From NCBI RefSeq assembly GCF_040545425.1, contig NZ_JBEPLW010000007.1: 64,000 nucleotides of DNA; one strand, 5' to 3'. Made by a program: the position numbers and the translations under genes. The notes under the pieces are model-generated. The model ran no database searches, was not told the origin of the DNA, and saw nothing but the letters and a program-made list of their open reading frames with translations. This DNA is from Bhargavaea ullalensis (GTDB taxonomy: Bacteria; Bacillota; Bacilli; Bacillales_A; Planococcaceae). Numbering within the stretch: position 1 is the first letter of the stretch; each line of letters starts with the position of its first letter. This document shows positions 6,764-17,242 of this stretch, piece after piece.

Positions 6764-9700
6764 TCAGGATGCCTTCTGGAGGCCGCCCGCCGCTCCGCTC
6801 CCGAAGACCGATTCCACCCATTCCGGATGGTCGATGAACGGATTGCGATTGCCTTGAACACTGAAGATCTTTTCGTTGCGGTTCTGCTCGAATTCGCTCA
6901 CCGGATCCTGCTCGTGCCATTTCAGCAGGGTCGACAGTTTGCCGTGATACGGCGCGGTTCCGTTTCCGAGTTTTTCGTTCAGTTCCAGGTCGACCCGGTC
7001 GTCTTCGCCGTAGCGGGTCGCCATGTAAAACAGCATGCGGGCCACGTCGCCTTTCACTTCATCTGGCGGTTCGAAGGAGTTCGCCGTCTTGAAGCAGCCG
7101 TCGCAGCCTTTCACCGGGCTGCCGCCTTCATCGAAGTCGAGGTTGCCGCGGGAACTGTTCACCTGGACATCGGTCGGCCGGAGGTGATGGATGTCGGTGC
7201 CCGGGCCGTTGGACGTGCCGAAGTTGCCGTGGGACTTCGCCCAGACGTGCTCGCGGTTCCAGTCGCCGACGTTCCCACCGTTTCGGTCCTTCGAACGGGA
7301 TTCCTGCGAATAAAGGAGAATGACGTTGTCCGGATTGGCCGGGTCTTCATCAGTCTCTTTGAGGGCATCCCAGACGTCCCCGTACGACAGGACATACTGC
7401 TCGGAGATGATGTCGTGGAGTGCGTCCTTCAGTGCATCGCCCTGAAGCCCTTCTGCATCCGCGTAGTAGCCGTCTCCTTCACCCGGCTCCTCCGGCTCTT
7501 CCGGCTGGTCGGCCGCTTCCACCGTCAAGGTGAATCGGGTTGTGACAGATGCCTTGCCGTCTCTTGCCGTCACGCCGACAATGTGGGTGCCTTCATCAAG
7601 GCTGAGCGTCAGGACCGATCCATTGACCGTCCCTTTCGTCGCCGAGTAAGTGAGCTTGTCCCCGTCCGGATCGCGGAAATGACCGGACAGGTCGACGGTG
7701 ACCGTTTCCCCTGCCGTCACTTTCTGATCCGGGATCGGCGCACTCACGACAGGTGCAAAATTGCGCTCCCCCGGAAGGCCGATGATCCGGCCTTTCGAGT
7801 CATAAAGCGTCAAGTATTCCTTGGAAGCCTTCTTTTCAAATGTGATTTTCCGGATGTTCTCCCCGCCGCGCACTTGGATCGGCTTGGCTCCTTCTATCAC
7901 CAGTTCCTTCACTTCGGTGCCTTTCGCGTCGATGATGGTGCCGTCCTGCTTTGGCTTTACGTAGACGACCTGGTTCTTGAAGCCTTCGCCGTGCAGTTCC
8001 GCGTACCGGCCGTTCAGGTGGAGGCCGTCAGGGAAATGGGCATTGGCCCCCATCGTGACCGATACGCTTTGCTTGCCGATCGTTTCTTTCTTCTTGCCCG
8101 GCTTGTCGAAGACAAAGTGGTCTTCCGCCTTGATCGGTTCGAATTTCTGCCCCTTCACGAGGTCGACCTGCACCATGAGCGGGTCATGGTCGCTTGCGCG
8201 GCCGGCCATGTCGGTGAAGTCGGCGTTCACGTGCAGGATGTCGATTTCCGTGTCATCGACAAGGTTGTTCGATACGACAATATGGTCAAGCACCTGGGAG
8301 TTGCCTTGGTACACATACGTGTACCGGTCCGGCGCGTCCACGCGGTTGATCATGTTTGTCATGTGCTCGCCTTCAAACAGGCGAAGCGGTGCGGAGAACT
8401 GGTAGTCATTGTAGTCGCCGACCGAAACGATGTTCGCGTCCGGATTGTCGGCCTTCACTTCTTCCGTGAAATCTCGGACGAGCTTGGCGATTTCCAGACG
8501 TTGCTTTTCACTCTTGAGCACAGGCGGCTGGATTTTGCCGAAGATCGGCGTGTCTCCGCTCTTGGAGTTCCAGTGGTTCGCAATCACGACGACGCTCTCG
8601 CCCTGGAAGTCGAACTGGGCCGCAAGCGGCTTCCGGCTGCTTTCAAATGCCGGGTCTTGAGGCGAAATGCGGCCGGGGTTCAGCGTCAGCTTGCCGTTTT
8701 CATAGCCGACCGCGGTTGTCGCGTCCCCGTGCGGGATTCCCTCGGTGAGCGACACGCGCTGCGGATTGTAGAGGAAACCGACGCGGATGTTCGCATTCGG
8801 CTGGCCGCCGTCTTCGTTGTTCACCGGATTGATGTTCACATATTCATAGCGAACACCGCCGGCTTCGGCGATTGCATCGATCAGGCGCTGATATGACTGG
8901 GATGCATCCGAGTCACCGGCGTCCGGGCCGTTGTTGTCCTGGACTTCCGTCACGCCGACAATGTCCGGGTTCTGCATGTCGACCGCGAACGCGCGTGCGA
9001 GCTTGCGCGCCTTGTCATCGGATGTCGTCTTTTTATTGTTCGAGAAGTTCTCGAGGTTGTACGACGCGATCGTCAGCTTGTCCTCGTCCTTCTTGATCGT
9101 CGTCGTCTCCGGACGCGCTTCGCCCTTCACGTGGGCTTCCTGCATGTCCTCAAGAGACGCAAAAATCTTATAGTTCTGGAACGAATAGCCGACGACTCCC
9201 TCAATCGGGCCTTCGAACTTGTCGCCCGTTGCGACTTCAAAGTCACGCGCAGCCCCGTTCGGCTCCATGCGGAACTGGATGCGCTCCGGGTTCTGGTCGC
9301 CTTCCTTGTACAGGATGCCGCCGTGGATCGTCTCCGCCGGCCAGCTTTCAAGAACCGTCACGATGTCCCCGTGCTCCTGCGGACCGACCGCCCGAACGGT
9401 GCCAACCGACACGCGCATCCCTTCGAGGCTCTCCCAGAAGTCGATTGCATCGACGTCCGGATTGAACACAGTCAGGTTGTCGCTGTCGACGTGTTCCGTC
9501 GGGAGGTTGCTTTCATCGATGACGATCGGAAGCGGCAGCTCGACGCCCCGCTCGAGGATCTTGACGTCCCCTCCGCGGTCATCGCGGACATTAATCTGCG
9601 TCACCGGCAGATCCGTGTCTGCACGGTCTGCATAACCGTCGATTGCATACTCGCTTACCTGTCCCTTCACCGAGACGAGGTCTCCGATCTGAAGAGACCA

Positions 9701-11302
9701 GTCGTTCCGGCCGGCGTACAGCGTTACCGCTTCCGACGTCCGCGGATCATCATCCGCTTCGTCGTCCGGCGTCTGGATATGATAATAGTGGGAGCCGTTC
9801 AGCTCATAATGATACGTCACGATCCCCTCGACGCCTTCTACAACCTGCCCTTCATAAGGACTGAAGTGGTCGGCTCCCTGGATGTCATGGATTCTTAGGG
9901 CATCCGTGATCTGGTAGTCGTATGCCGTGATGTCCCCGAATTCTCCGTCCGCATTGCGGACAACTGTCTTCAGCACTGTACTTTCTTTGACGACAATCGG
10001 ACCTTCATACAGGATTCCGTTTGTTTTCGGATCCGAGTTGTCCACCGTGTAAAGGATGTCGGCATCTTTCGTAGTCGTCGAAAGCGTCACTCTCTGCTCA
10101 CCGACGTACGTTCCGCTCCCCGGCTCGGCGATCGCCGGCTGGAGGACCGAAGAGTCGATGACGATATCCTCCGCCCTGCGAGGAATCACCTGGTATTCAT
10201 CGTCAAACTGCTGGACGATGCCGGTGATCGACTCATACGTCATCCCTTCGGACAATCCGAGCTGCATCTGCTCGTCGCGCACGACAAAGTTGCCGGTGCC
10301 GTCCGTCGCCCCAAAATTCGCCCAGCCGCTGCCCGTGACCGAAGAAATCAGTTCCACTCCTTCGACCGTGACCAGCCGGGATTCCAGCTCCTCGCCGATC
10401 TCACTGCCTTTTACAACAGCAGCAGAAGGTGCTTCCGAATCAGTGCGCTTCTCCACTTTCGCCCCGTCCAGCTGAAGCAGACCGCGATAATCCGCCAGCT
10501 TGCCGGTGAGCGTCACTTCCTCCCCGACCTTCAGTCCAAGGGACGTTGGACGGACCGCAATCCCCCCGGTCTCATCCTGCACGGAAATCGTGTTCTTTAA
10601 GTTCGCTGCCACAATTCCTTTGATCGTCACTGTTTCACCGACAGGAAGCGTGCGTGCTTCACCGATAGAAATCGTTTCGATCGGGGTTTCAGGTGTACCC
10701 GGTTCCCCGGAGCCGTCCATCTCATGCCAGCCGAGATTAGAGAAGTCGTCTTTCGGGAACGAATTCCACTCCGTATTCCGGTCGAACGAATCATCAATCA
10801 CCGTGTCACCGGATGTGATATTCGATTTTCGCACGAGCGTCACGTCAGTCCCGAAATTCTCTCGTGCCCCGACTTGTCCGAACGAATCCACCACTTCCCC
10901 ATTTTTGCGGAGGACGAGCGCATCATCGCCGTTGAAGTTGATCGCCGACTGATTCAGCACATCCGCTTTTTCTGCCAGTTCCGCAACCGACTGATTATGC
11001 GCAAGCACATACGTTTCTCCAGTTTTCAAAGTTCCGGACAGCTGCTGTTTGCCGGTCGGCGTCTTGGAACCGTTTGCATACAGCTCCAGCGTATAGGCGC
11101 CGAGATCCACGTCCTTCCCCGTCCCGTTGTACAGCTCGACGGCCTTGTTAAAGCTGCTGCCCTCGACATATTCTGAAATCAGCAGGTCTGAGGCAGCAGA
11201 CACCGCTTGCACAGGAGCCGGTATGGCAGGCAGGAACAGACTGATGGCCAGCCCGGCAGACAGCAGACCGTTCAACGGCCTTCGCCACTTCATAGAGTTC
11301 AT
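6764..11302 (-). CDS. Giant secreted nuclease: lamin-tail, OB-fold, EEP nuclease and endonuclease I domains
   Basis: The 1,512-residue protein begins with a signal peptide (about 1-35). In order it has a lamin-tail domain (about 38-195, LLISEYVEGSSFNKAVELYN), OB-fold segments as in YhcR (about 210-380), a chitobiase/Fn3-type beta domain (about 390-465), more OB-like sequence to about 730, an exonuclease/endonuclease/phosphatase domain (about 745-1065), an Ig/cadherin-like domain (about 1190-1265) and an endonuclease I domain (about 1280-1500). The EEP motifs are ASYNLENF, GVTEVQDN, IANHWNSK, VGDYNDY and ASDHDP. The endonuclease I part has DWNREHVWAKSHG and TDIHHLRPTD. Both catalytic sets look intact. 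It should degrade extracellular DNA or RNA, probably metal-dependent. No SLH or LPXTG anchor is visible. AAGGAG precedes the ATG by 9 nt. Confidence 0.9.
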   Translation of the reverse strand: MNSMKWRRPLNGLLSAGLAISLFLPAIPAPVQAVSAASDLLISEYVEGSSFNKAVELYNGTGKDVDLGAYTLELYANGSKTPTGKQQLSGTLKTGETYVLAHNQSVAELAEKADVLNQSAINFNGDDALVLRKNGEVVDSFGQVGARENFGTDVTLVRKSNITSGDTVIDDSFDRNTEWNSFPKDDFSNLGWHEMDGSGEPGTPETPIETISIGEARTLPVGETVTIKGIVAANLKNTISVQDETGGIAVRPTSLGLKVGEEVTLTGKLADYRGLLQLDGAKVEKRTDSEAPSAAVVKGSEIGEELESRLVTVEGVELISSVTGSGWANFGATDGTGNFVVRDEQMQLGLSEGMTYESITGIVQQFDDEYQVIPRRAEDIVIDSSVLQPAIAEPGSGTYVGEQRVTLSTTTKDADILYTVDNSDPKTNGILYEGPIVVKESTVLKTVVRNADGEFGDITAYDYQITDALRIHDIQGADHFSPYEGQVVEGVEGIVTYHYELNGSHYYHIQTPDDEADDDPRTSEAVTLYAGRNDWSLQIGDLVSVKGQVSEYAIDGYADRADTDLPVTQINVRDDRGGDVKILERGVELPLPIVIDESNLPTEHVDSDNLTVFNPDVDAIDFWESLEGMRVSVGTVRAVGPQEHGDIVTVLESWPAETIHGGILYKEGDQNPERIQFRMEPNGAARDFEVATGDKFEGPIEGVVGYSFQNYKIFASLEDMQEAHVKGEARPETTTIKKDEDKLTIASYNLENFSNNKKTTSDDKARKLARAFAVDMQNPDIVGVTEVQDNNGPDAGDSDASQSYQRLIDAIAEAGGVRYEYVNINPVNNEDGGQPNANIRVGFLYNPQRVSLTEGIPHGDATTAVGYENGKLTLNPGRISPQDPAFESSRKPLAAQFDFQGESVVVIANHWNSKSGDTPIFGKIQPPVLKSEKQRLEIAKLVRDFTEEVKADNPDANIVSVGDYNDYQFSAPLRLFEGEHMTNMINRVDAPDRYTYVYQGNSQVLDHIVVSNNLVDDTEIDILHVNADFTDMAGRASDHDPLMVQVDLVKGQKFEPIKAEDHFVFDKPGKKKETIGKQSVSVTMGANAHFPDGLHLNGRYAELHGEGFKNQVVYVKPKQDGTIIDAKGTEVKELVIEGAKPIQVRGGENIRKITFEKKASKEYLTLYDSKGRIIGLPGERNFAPVVSAPIPDQKVTAGETVTVDLSGHFRDPDGDKLTYSATKGTVNGSVLTLSLDEGTHIVGVTARDGKASVTTRFTLTVEAADQPEEPEEPGEGDGYYADAEGLQGDALKDALHDIISEQYVLSYGDVWDALKETDEDPANPDNVILLYSQESRSKDRNGGNVGDWNREHVWAKSHGNFGTSNGPGTDIHHLRPTDVQVNSSRGNLDFDEGGSPVKGCDGCFKTANSFEPPDEVKGDVARMLFYMATRYGEDDRVDLELNEKLGNGTAPYHGKLSTLLKWHEQDPVSEFEQNRNEKIFSVQGNRNPFIDHPEWVESVFGSGAAGGLQKAS

Positions 11303-11429
11303 TCATCTACTCTCCTTTTAATATAGTTTTCTAAAAATAGACTGGTACTTCTCTATCATGAGGCGAAAGACGGATAAAAACAATAGATTTCGGACACTAT
11401 GGAATAAACGGTTCTTTGGTCACAGATAG

Positions 11430-11462
11430 ACAGAAAAAAGACCAGGAGCGGAAACGCTCCTA
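11430..11462 (-). terminator. Terminator of SLH/Big-domain protein gene
   Basis: AGGAGCG (11444-11450) and CGCTCCT (11455-11461) form a 7-bp stem with a GAAA loop. On the minus strand GGTCTTTTTTC follows. The rest of the 180-bp gap (11303-11486) holds only the upstream region of the nuclease gene. Confidence 0.65.
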
Positions 11463-11486
11463 GCACAAAACTTTTGTTTGATGGAA

Positions 11487-13784
11487 TTAGCTTGCTGGGG
11501 TGGTATCCTCATTTTTAAGATCAACGGTCACTGTCTGGCTGCCAAGAACATTCGTACCGTTCATAACACGGATAGCAAATGTTCCTTCATCCCCATCTTT
11601 GAGGCCCGTTAATTCAATGTCACCTTCGGCATTCTCTACGAACTTAAGATCTGCCAATCCTGAGTCTGCAGAAACAGCTTCAACGGTTCCCAGAATGAGA
11701 TCGCCTTCTGTATATCCGGCAGCCTCAGTACCATCTACATCCACATATATAGTTGGCTTTTCATTGATCATGGCGACCGATACATCCGCATCGGAAGAAA
11801 GAATGACACCTTCTGTACTGAGAAGATCAGAAAGCATAACAGGTGTTTTCGTGATTATGTCTGTCTTAAAGTTGACCGACTGGATGGATGGCGTCGTATC
11901 TTCAACTGTCACAGCAAAGTTTTCACGAGGCACATCACCTTGATAAATGGTAATTGTAGCTTTACCCGCTTTTTTAGCGGTCACCACAATGTCATTTCCT
12001 TGGTAGCTTACTTCAACATTGTCATTGTTGGATTTCGCCTGGTATTTACCGTTTTGCCCAACTTCTTGAGACTGACCAATGTAGAGGCCGTCCTTATTGT
12101 ATTCATTGAACGCAAGTGTCAGGCTCTGGTCTTTTTGAACGGGGCTCAGATCCAGGTTGGCATCTGATTGTCCGTCAGCCAGTTCAAGCTTACGGCTTGC
12201 CACATCGCGGTCTGTCCCGACCGTTAACGGAATGCTGAGGAGATTCTTGTCGGTTGCTTTAATTTGAATCGTCCCGGAACCAGCATTGTTTTTAGCCGTA
12301 ACCGTCGCCACGTAGCTTCCCTTTTCTTTTCCTTCTTCAACGGAAACACTGCCGATCACTTGACCGTCTGAATTTTTGATCTCGGTGTCATTTTGAGTGA
12401 AGCCTGCGAAAGGCATCCCGTATTGGTCAGTGACGTCAAAATTAAAACTGCGCGTCTGCCCGGCGATGAGACCAAGATTCTTGATTTCAGCAGCAGCATT
12501 CCCAGCGGCTCTTGCTTCCGCAGATACAGTGATTGGCACATCTAACGTGGCACCGGAATCTTTGTGAGTTACTGTGATAGTCGCTTTTCCTGCTTTCACA
12601 GGTTGAACCGTACCATCCTTCCCGACAAGAACAACGCCATTATCAGAAGAGGAATAAGTCAAGCCTTCAGTCACAGTTAGCTCTTCACCTGATTTGGATT
12701 TCCCTTTGATATTGGTGATTTTCGCACTCTCGTTGGAAACAAGCGTATTGTTGGCAACTTTGTTTTGTTCCATCAGCAATTCATATTGATCAAGCGAAGC
12801 AACGGTTGTCTTGAAATCTTGCAAAGTAAGGGTTGCATCCGCCGAAGTGAAGGTTTGATCGCCTTTTGTGATTTTCACCTGATACACAATCTTGTTTGGC
12901 GCAGTTTCGAGTTTTTCCTGATCCAGTTCTCCGGTTTCTTTATCCTTAAAGATTCCAGGGGACGTGGAAAGAAATTCAATTTCATACCCTGCCTCTTTCA
13001 GTTGCTCAGGGGACATCTTTTTACCGCCGTTCACCGTAAAAGCAGCGAACTGGGCTTGTTCGGCTGTCCGGTCAACTGCACTGTCCGAACCCTCGACAGA
13101 AGTCACTTCAACCGTTTCATCTACGGTCGCATCATAAGAACGAACGAGGAATGTCGCAAATTGCGCACGGCTTGTCGAAGAAAGCGGACGGTATGGGTTT
13201 TGGTCAGTGATGCCGTTCTCATACAAAATCTCAATCGACTTGGCATACGCTGAGTCACCCGCATCTTTGATGACCGTATCACCCTCTTTGTCTTCAAAAC
13301 CAAATGCCCGTACAAGCACTTCTGCCATTTGGTCGCGCTTAATCAGTCGAGTGGCCATCAGATTATTATTCGATCCCTCGAAAATTTTAGCTTCCTTGAC
13401 GATTTTCGAATAGACAACGAGTTCCGGGTCACGTGAGTTGTCGGGAACATCGGTGAAATTCTCAACTGCATTAATGTTTTTTGATTTCACATACTCATCA
13501 CGTGTCATGCCACTTTGTGCTACAACAAACTTCCCTAAAGCCTTTGTCACATCTCCGCGGTTCAACAGCTTATTAGGCTTAAATGATTTATCGTCGTAAC
13601 CGGTCATAATGCCAAGTTCATTTGCACGTACGATGTTATCAAAGTGGGAACTCGTCTTCGGCACATCTGTAAACGGTGAATCCGAGTTATCTGCAGGCGC
13701 TGCCGCCACCGGAACAACCGCCGAGGCCACCATTGCCGTTGTTGCTGTTGCTACTGCTAATTTGTTGTGCCTGTTTGTTTTCAA
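11487..13784 (-). CDS. SLH surface protein with bacterial Ig-like (Big) domains
   Basis: The 765-residue protein has a signal peptide ending near VVPVAAA and three SLH repeats (about 36-85, 105-150 and 165-215; LNRGDVTKALGKFVVAQSG, MATRLIKRDQMAEVLVRAF, SSTSRAQFATFLVRSYD). Several beta-rich Ig-like segments follow, including a clear Big_2 unit (about 375-425, YSSSDNGVVLVGKDGTVQPVKAGKATITV). The tail is Asp/Thr-rich. It is closely related in its first 220 residues to the next gene upstream and looks like a second S-layer-type protein. The start is a TTG with AGGAGG 7 nt upstream. The gene is visibly AT-richer than the wall-polymer genes. Confidence 0.85.
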   Translation of the reverse strand: MKTNRHNKLAVATATTAMVASAVVPVAAAPADNSDSPFTDVPKTSSHFDNIVRANELGIMTGYDDKSFKPNKLLNRGDVTKALGKFVVAQSGMTRDEYVKSKNINAVENFTDVPDNSRDPELVVYSKIVKEAKIFEGSNNNLMATRLIKRDQMAEVLVRAFGFEDKEGDTVIKDAGDSAYAKSIEILYENGITDQNPYRPLSSTSRAQFATFLVRSYDATVDETVEVTSVEGSDSAVDRTAEQAQFAAFTVNGGKKMSPEQLKEAGYEIEFLSTSPGIFKDKETGELDQEKLETAPNKIVYQVKITKGDQTFTSADATLTLQDFKTTVASLDQYELLMEQNKVANNTLVSNESAKITNIKGKSKSGEELTVTEGLTYSSSDNGVVLVGKDGTVQPVKAGKATITVTHKDSGATLDVPITVSAEARAAGNAAAEIKNLGLIAGQTRSFNFDVTDQYGMPFAGFTQNDTEIKNSDGQVIGSVSVEEGKEKGSYVATVTAKNNAGSGTIQIKATDKNLLSIPLTVGTDRDVASRKLELADGQSDANLDLSPVQKDQSLTLAFNEYNKDGLYIGQSQEVGQNGKYQAKSNNDNVEVSYQGNDIVVTAKKAGKATITIYQGDVPRENFAVTVEDTTPSIQSVNFKTDIITKTPVMLSDLLSTEGVILSSDADVSVAMINEKPTIYVDVDGTEAAGYTEGDLILGTVEAVSADSGLADLKFVENAEGDIELTGLKDGDEGTFAIRVMNGTNVLGSQTVTVDLKNEDTTPAS

Positions 13785-14040
13785 GAAATGACCTCCTGAA
13801 TCTTATGATAGAAAGGGTAATGGTAATCCCTTCAACTTTGTTTACCACAGATATACTGAGTAAAACATTAGTGTGAAGGTTTCTATGTCAAGGAATTATT
13901 TCTACTGAAGATATTTAACGTAAGTCAATTTAGTTTCCCTTCTTAGTGATTTTGAATTAATAATTGTCAAGCATTTCATCGCTAACGCCATTTGAGTATA
14001 TGAAAGGATGATTCTCTTTTCAAAAAAAGTGCGCAGAGTC

Positions 14041-14083
14041 ATTAAAAAGAGGGATGAAGAGTAAACTCACTCTTCATCCCTTC
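14041..14083 (-). terminator. Strong terminator of the candidate S-layer gene
   Basis: A perfect 13-bp stem (14050-14062 with 14069-14081, AGGGATGAAGAGT) and a 6-nt loop are followed on the minus strand by CTTTTTAATG. It starts about 10 nt past the stop codon. The remaining 250 bp up to 13785 are AT-rich upstream region of the 11487-13784 gene with no further gene. Confidence 0.92.
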
Positions 14084-14091
14084 AGTTTCAA

Positions 14092-17000
14092 TTATTGTGG
14101 TTGAACCATGGACTTCTGAATCCCTTGGATAGTTTGAGCAGAAGATTTGTTCCCTACTTCATCACGGACATACGTTGTTGTTCCTGGACGGTAATCTACC
14201 GTAGCACCGTATAGATCGTTGACAATGCTACCTGCAAACGGCTTTTCAAAACGGAGAACAAGCATGTTATGAGGCGTTTGATTAATAGGCTGTGCAGTTT
14301 CGCCCACAGAAGAATTAGCTACTGTGCCTCCTGTACGGAACAACGGAGCTACATCTCCTTCTGTAAATACGCCTTCGCTGTAAGTCAGAAGTACATCCGT
14401 ATTATTACCCCACGCCTGAGCACTAAGAATAATAGGTGCTGCGTTGTCTTCAACATCATCAGCTACAACACCTGTACCACCAATTGCGACTTGGGATTCT
14501 TTTGCCACCAACGCATTTTGATCGAAAGATACAATATTATCAATTGCACTTGTTACGAATTTAATATCGTTCTGTGCTGGTGTAATGGTCAGTGTATTTC
14601 CGCTGACAGTCGCTTTAAGATCGCGGCTTCCTTTAAGATTCGTCTGAGCAGAATAGAAACCATTCCGATCAGCAACAAATCCTTGGACACTAATCTTGCT
14701 AAGATCAATTGTCGGATCAAGATCTTCTGCAAATTCTACAGTAATTTTCTCGGCAGAGTCGAGTGTGACGCCATCAACCATCGGAGCTGAAACCGATACT
14801 CCAGTTGCTGTAGCGGTAAGTGCAGATTGGTTAGTCAGTTTTGGCGTTGTTCCAAACGCATCAACTGCTACTGCCCCAGGAAGAGCAATGATAGTGTAGT
14901 TCGATCCTTTTGTAGGAACGAAATCGAAATCAGTTGAGCCTGCAGCAAACTTATTGTTAACCCCTTCGATAACAACTGTTTTTCCAGTTGCATCACTACC
15001 TACATATTTCACATTGAAGGTAGCACCAGCTTTTGGTTGATATGTTGTAGCACCTTCACGAATTCTGAGCGTACCATCCGCAAGGGCCTTTTGAAGGCTT
15101 TCCAGTGTTGGACGCTGATCAAATGTCAGAACAAGATCAGCAGACTCACGGTCTTTTGCATCAACTTGAAGACTAGCAGTCATTGATTTAACTTGGACAT
15201 TGTCTTGTGCTGTAGCTTTGACCCCAGTCGTTGCCTGGTTTGTAGCGTTAGGGAAAACAGCGTTTTTAACAAGGTTGGCAGGAATGCCCACGTTGTATGT
15301 CAAAGCTTGATCGAGATTAGCTTCTGGAAGAGTCAGTGTAACCTCGTTTGCTTCCACTGCTTGGTCTGCTGTCATTTTAGCAGTTTCTACAGTTTTGCCA
15401 GTCGAAGTTGTAACGGTAACAAGGCTTGCAAGATCATCGAGATTCTGTTTAGAAACATCTTTATCAAATACAAGAACAATATTCTTAGTTCCTGTTACAC
15501 GAGCCATTGTCGCCTTAGGAGTTGCTTCAGCAACAGTTGGGGTAGTTACAGTCGCAACTTTTGTATCCTTATTGAGATACTTTCCGGAAGCTGTTGGAAC
15601 GTTTGTCTTCACTCGGATTTGATATGTTTGACCAGCAAGGAGCTTCTTAGTCGCATCAGGGCTTAGTGTAAAGACCGCGCGGTTTTTAGTAATTGCATTT
15701 GTCCATTCCGAAGCAACTGCACTGTTGCCATTTGTATACTGATCAAGTGTTCCCAAAAGTTGACCTGCATTGTCGTAAACCTCGAAGTTTGTTGCTGCCA
15801 GAGCAGCATCAGTCATTTTTTCTGAAAATTCGATGTATACTTTATCAGAAACTGCACTCACGCTGTAATCAGGTGTAGTCGATGCTTCGCGAAGAATTAC
15901 TGGACCGAATGTATGAAGTTCTTTTGCAACGCTCATATTCGAACCATCAAGGAGGGAAACATAGTACCGCTCGCCCGGCTCGAAATCACGTTTCATTACA
16001 ACTTCAGCAGTCTTTCCGTCAGCAGAAAAGTTAACTTGTGCAGATTGAACTGCATTTGTGCTTCTCACTGTATCGCCGAATTTGTAGGTAGCAAAGTAGC
16101 CGCCATTTTGTTCAGCTTCACGAATAAAGTCTTTATCAAGCGCTTTGCTGAAAGTCACTTCAACTGTGTTGGGATTAATAGCCTTAACGTCAGAAATACC
16201 GCTGTCAACAGATGCTTGTTGAACAATTACATTAACTGTAGCATCAATGTCTGTTCCTGCTACGTCACCTGTCAACTTGTAAGTCCCAACTTTTGTGTTA
16301 TCAAGGTTTTTAGTATCCCATTTTACAAGAGCTGTAGACTTTTTGCCATTTTCAAGCGTAACGCCAACACGTGTTGGAAGGTTTGGAGTTTCGCCAACTT
16401 TGATTGTAATATCGTTGACTGCATCCACAGACGCGATTGGAGAAAGCGGCAGGGATGGATCCATACCCATTGATACTTTGTATGCACGGACGAGGAACGA
16501 TGCAAATTGTGCACGGCTTGTCTTGTTGAATGGCTTGTAAGGATTGGCGTCAGATACACCGTTTTCGAGAAGGATTGCGATCTCTTTCTCGTAAGCGGAA
16601 CCTTTGCCATCGATTACTTTGGTGTCGCCTGCTTTTTCTTTCAGGTCAAATGCACGAACGAGAACAACTGCGATTTGGTCGCGGTTCATTTCTTTTGTAG
16701 CCATGAGGTTGTTGTTCGAACCTTCGAAAATGCCAGCTTCTTTTACAATCTTTGAGTATGTTACAAGTTCTTTGTCACGAGCATCGTTTGGAACGTCAGT
16801 GAAGTTTGGAACATCTGCGATTTTGTTGTCTTTCACATACTCAGAAAGAGTCTTTCCGCTTGTAGCTACAACGTATTTCCCAAGCATTTTCGTAACATCG
16901 CCACGATTGAGGATTTTGTTCGGCTTGAATGTGCCGTCGTCATAACCGGAGAGGAATCCGAGTTCGCGAGCTTCTTGTACGTTGACAAAGTGGGAGCTCG

Positions 17001-17151
17001 ATGGCCCGATGTCAGTGAACGAGGAGTTAGCTTCTGCTGCTACGTCCTTGTCTTGTCCTGCTGCTGCTACTGGTGCAACTGCGGAAGCGACCATTGCTGC
17101 TGTAACCGCGCCAGTCATGAACTTGCTATAAGACTTGGTCTTCATTGCCAT
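14092..17151 (-). CDS. Candidate major S-layer protein, SLH-anchored
   Basis: The 1,019-residue protein has a signal peptide (to about residue 31, VAPVAAAGQ), three SLH repeats (about 45-95, 110-165 and 175-225; MNRDQIAVVLVRAFDLKEK, NKTSRAQFASFLVRAYK) and about 780 residues of beta-rich Ig-like sequence with repeated strands such as AINPNTVEVTFSKAL and KVYIEFSEKM. These are the SbsA-type Ig-like repeats common in Bacillales S-layer proteins. Composition is rich in Ala, Thr, Val, Asp and Lys with no Cys seen. High expression is suggested by an AAGGAGG site, a near-consensus promoter (17243-17270), a strong terminator and AT-richer codon use. Calling it the major S-layer protein is inference. 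Confidence 0.85.
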   Translation of the reverse strand: MAMKTKSYSKFMTGAVTAAMVASAVAPVAAAGQDKDVAAEANSSFTDIGPSSSHFVNVQEARELGFLSGYDDGTFKPNKILNRGDVTKMLGKYVVATSGKTLSEYVKDNKIADVPNFTDVPNDARDKELVTYSKIVKEAGIFEGSNNNLMATKEMNRDQIAVVLVRAFDLKEKAGDTKVIDGKGSAYEKEIAILLENGVSDANPYKPFNKTSRAQFASFLVRAYKVSMGMDPSLPLSPIASVDAVNDITIKVGETPNLPTRVGVTLENGKKSTALVKWDTKNLDNTKVGTYKLTGDVAGTDIDATVNVIVQQASVDSGISDVKAINPNTVEVTFSKALDKDFIREAEQNGGYFATYKFGDTVRSTNAVQSAQVNFSADGKTAEVVMKRDFEPGERYYVSLLDGSNMSVAKELHTFGPVILREASTTPDYSVSAVSDKVYIEFSEKMTDAALAATNFEVYDNAGQLLGTLDQYTNGNSAVASEWTNAITKNRAVFTLSPDATKKLLAGQTYQIRVKTNVPTASGKYLNKDTKVATVTTPTVAEATPKATMARVTGTKNIVLVFDKDVSKQNLDDLASLVTVTTSTGKTVETAKMTADQAVEANEVTLTLPEANLDQALTYNVGIPANLVKNAVFPNATNQATTGVKATAQDNVQVKSMTASLQVDAKDRESADLVLTFDQRPTLESLQKALADGTLRIREGATTYQPKAGATFNVKYVGSDATGKTVVIEGVNNKFAAGSTDFDFVPTKGSNYTIIALPGAVAVDAFGTTPKLTNQSALTATATGVSVSAPMVDGVTLDSAEKITVEFAEDLDPTIDLSKISVQGFVADRNGFYSAQTNLKGSRDLKATVSGNTLTITPAQNDIKFVTSAIDNIVSFDQNALVAKESQVAIGGTGVVADDVEDNAAPIILSAQAWGNNTDVLLTYSEGVFTEGDVAPLFRTGGTVANSSVGETAQPINQTPHNMLVLRFEKPFAGSIVNDLYGATVDYRPGTTTYVRDEVGNKSSAQTIQGIQKSMVQPQ

Positions 17152-17242
17152 AGAATATGTTCCTCCTTAGTGTTTGAAAAAGGTGATTGCCCCGTTCTAC
17201 CGACGCACATAGAAAACGAGTCTGATAGAACGTTCACTGCTT

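Noticed and set aside
6827..8896. 689-residue plus-strand frame inside the nuclease gene
   Set aside because: Shadow of the secreted nuclease, no domain, no ribosome site.
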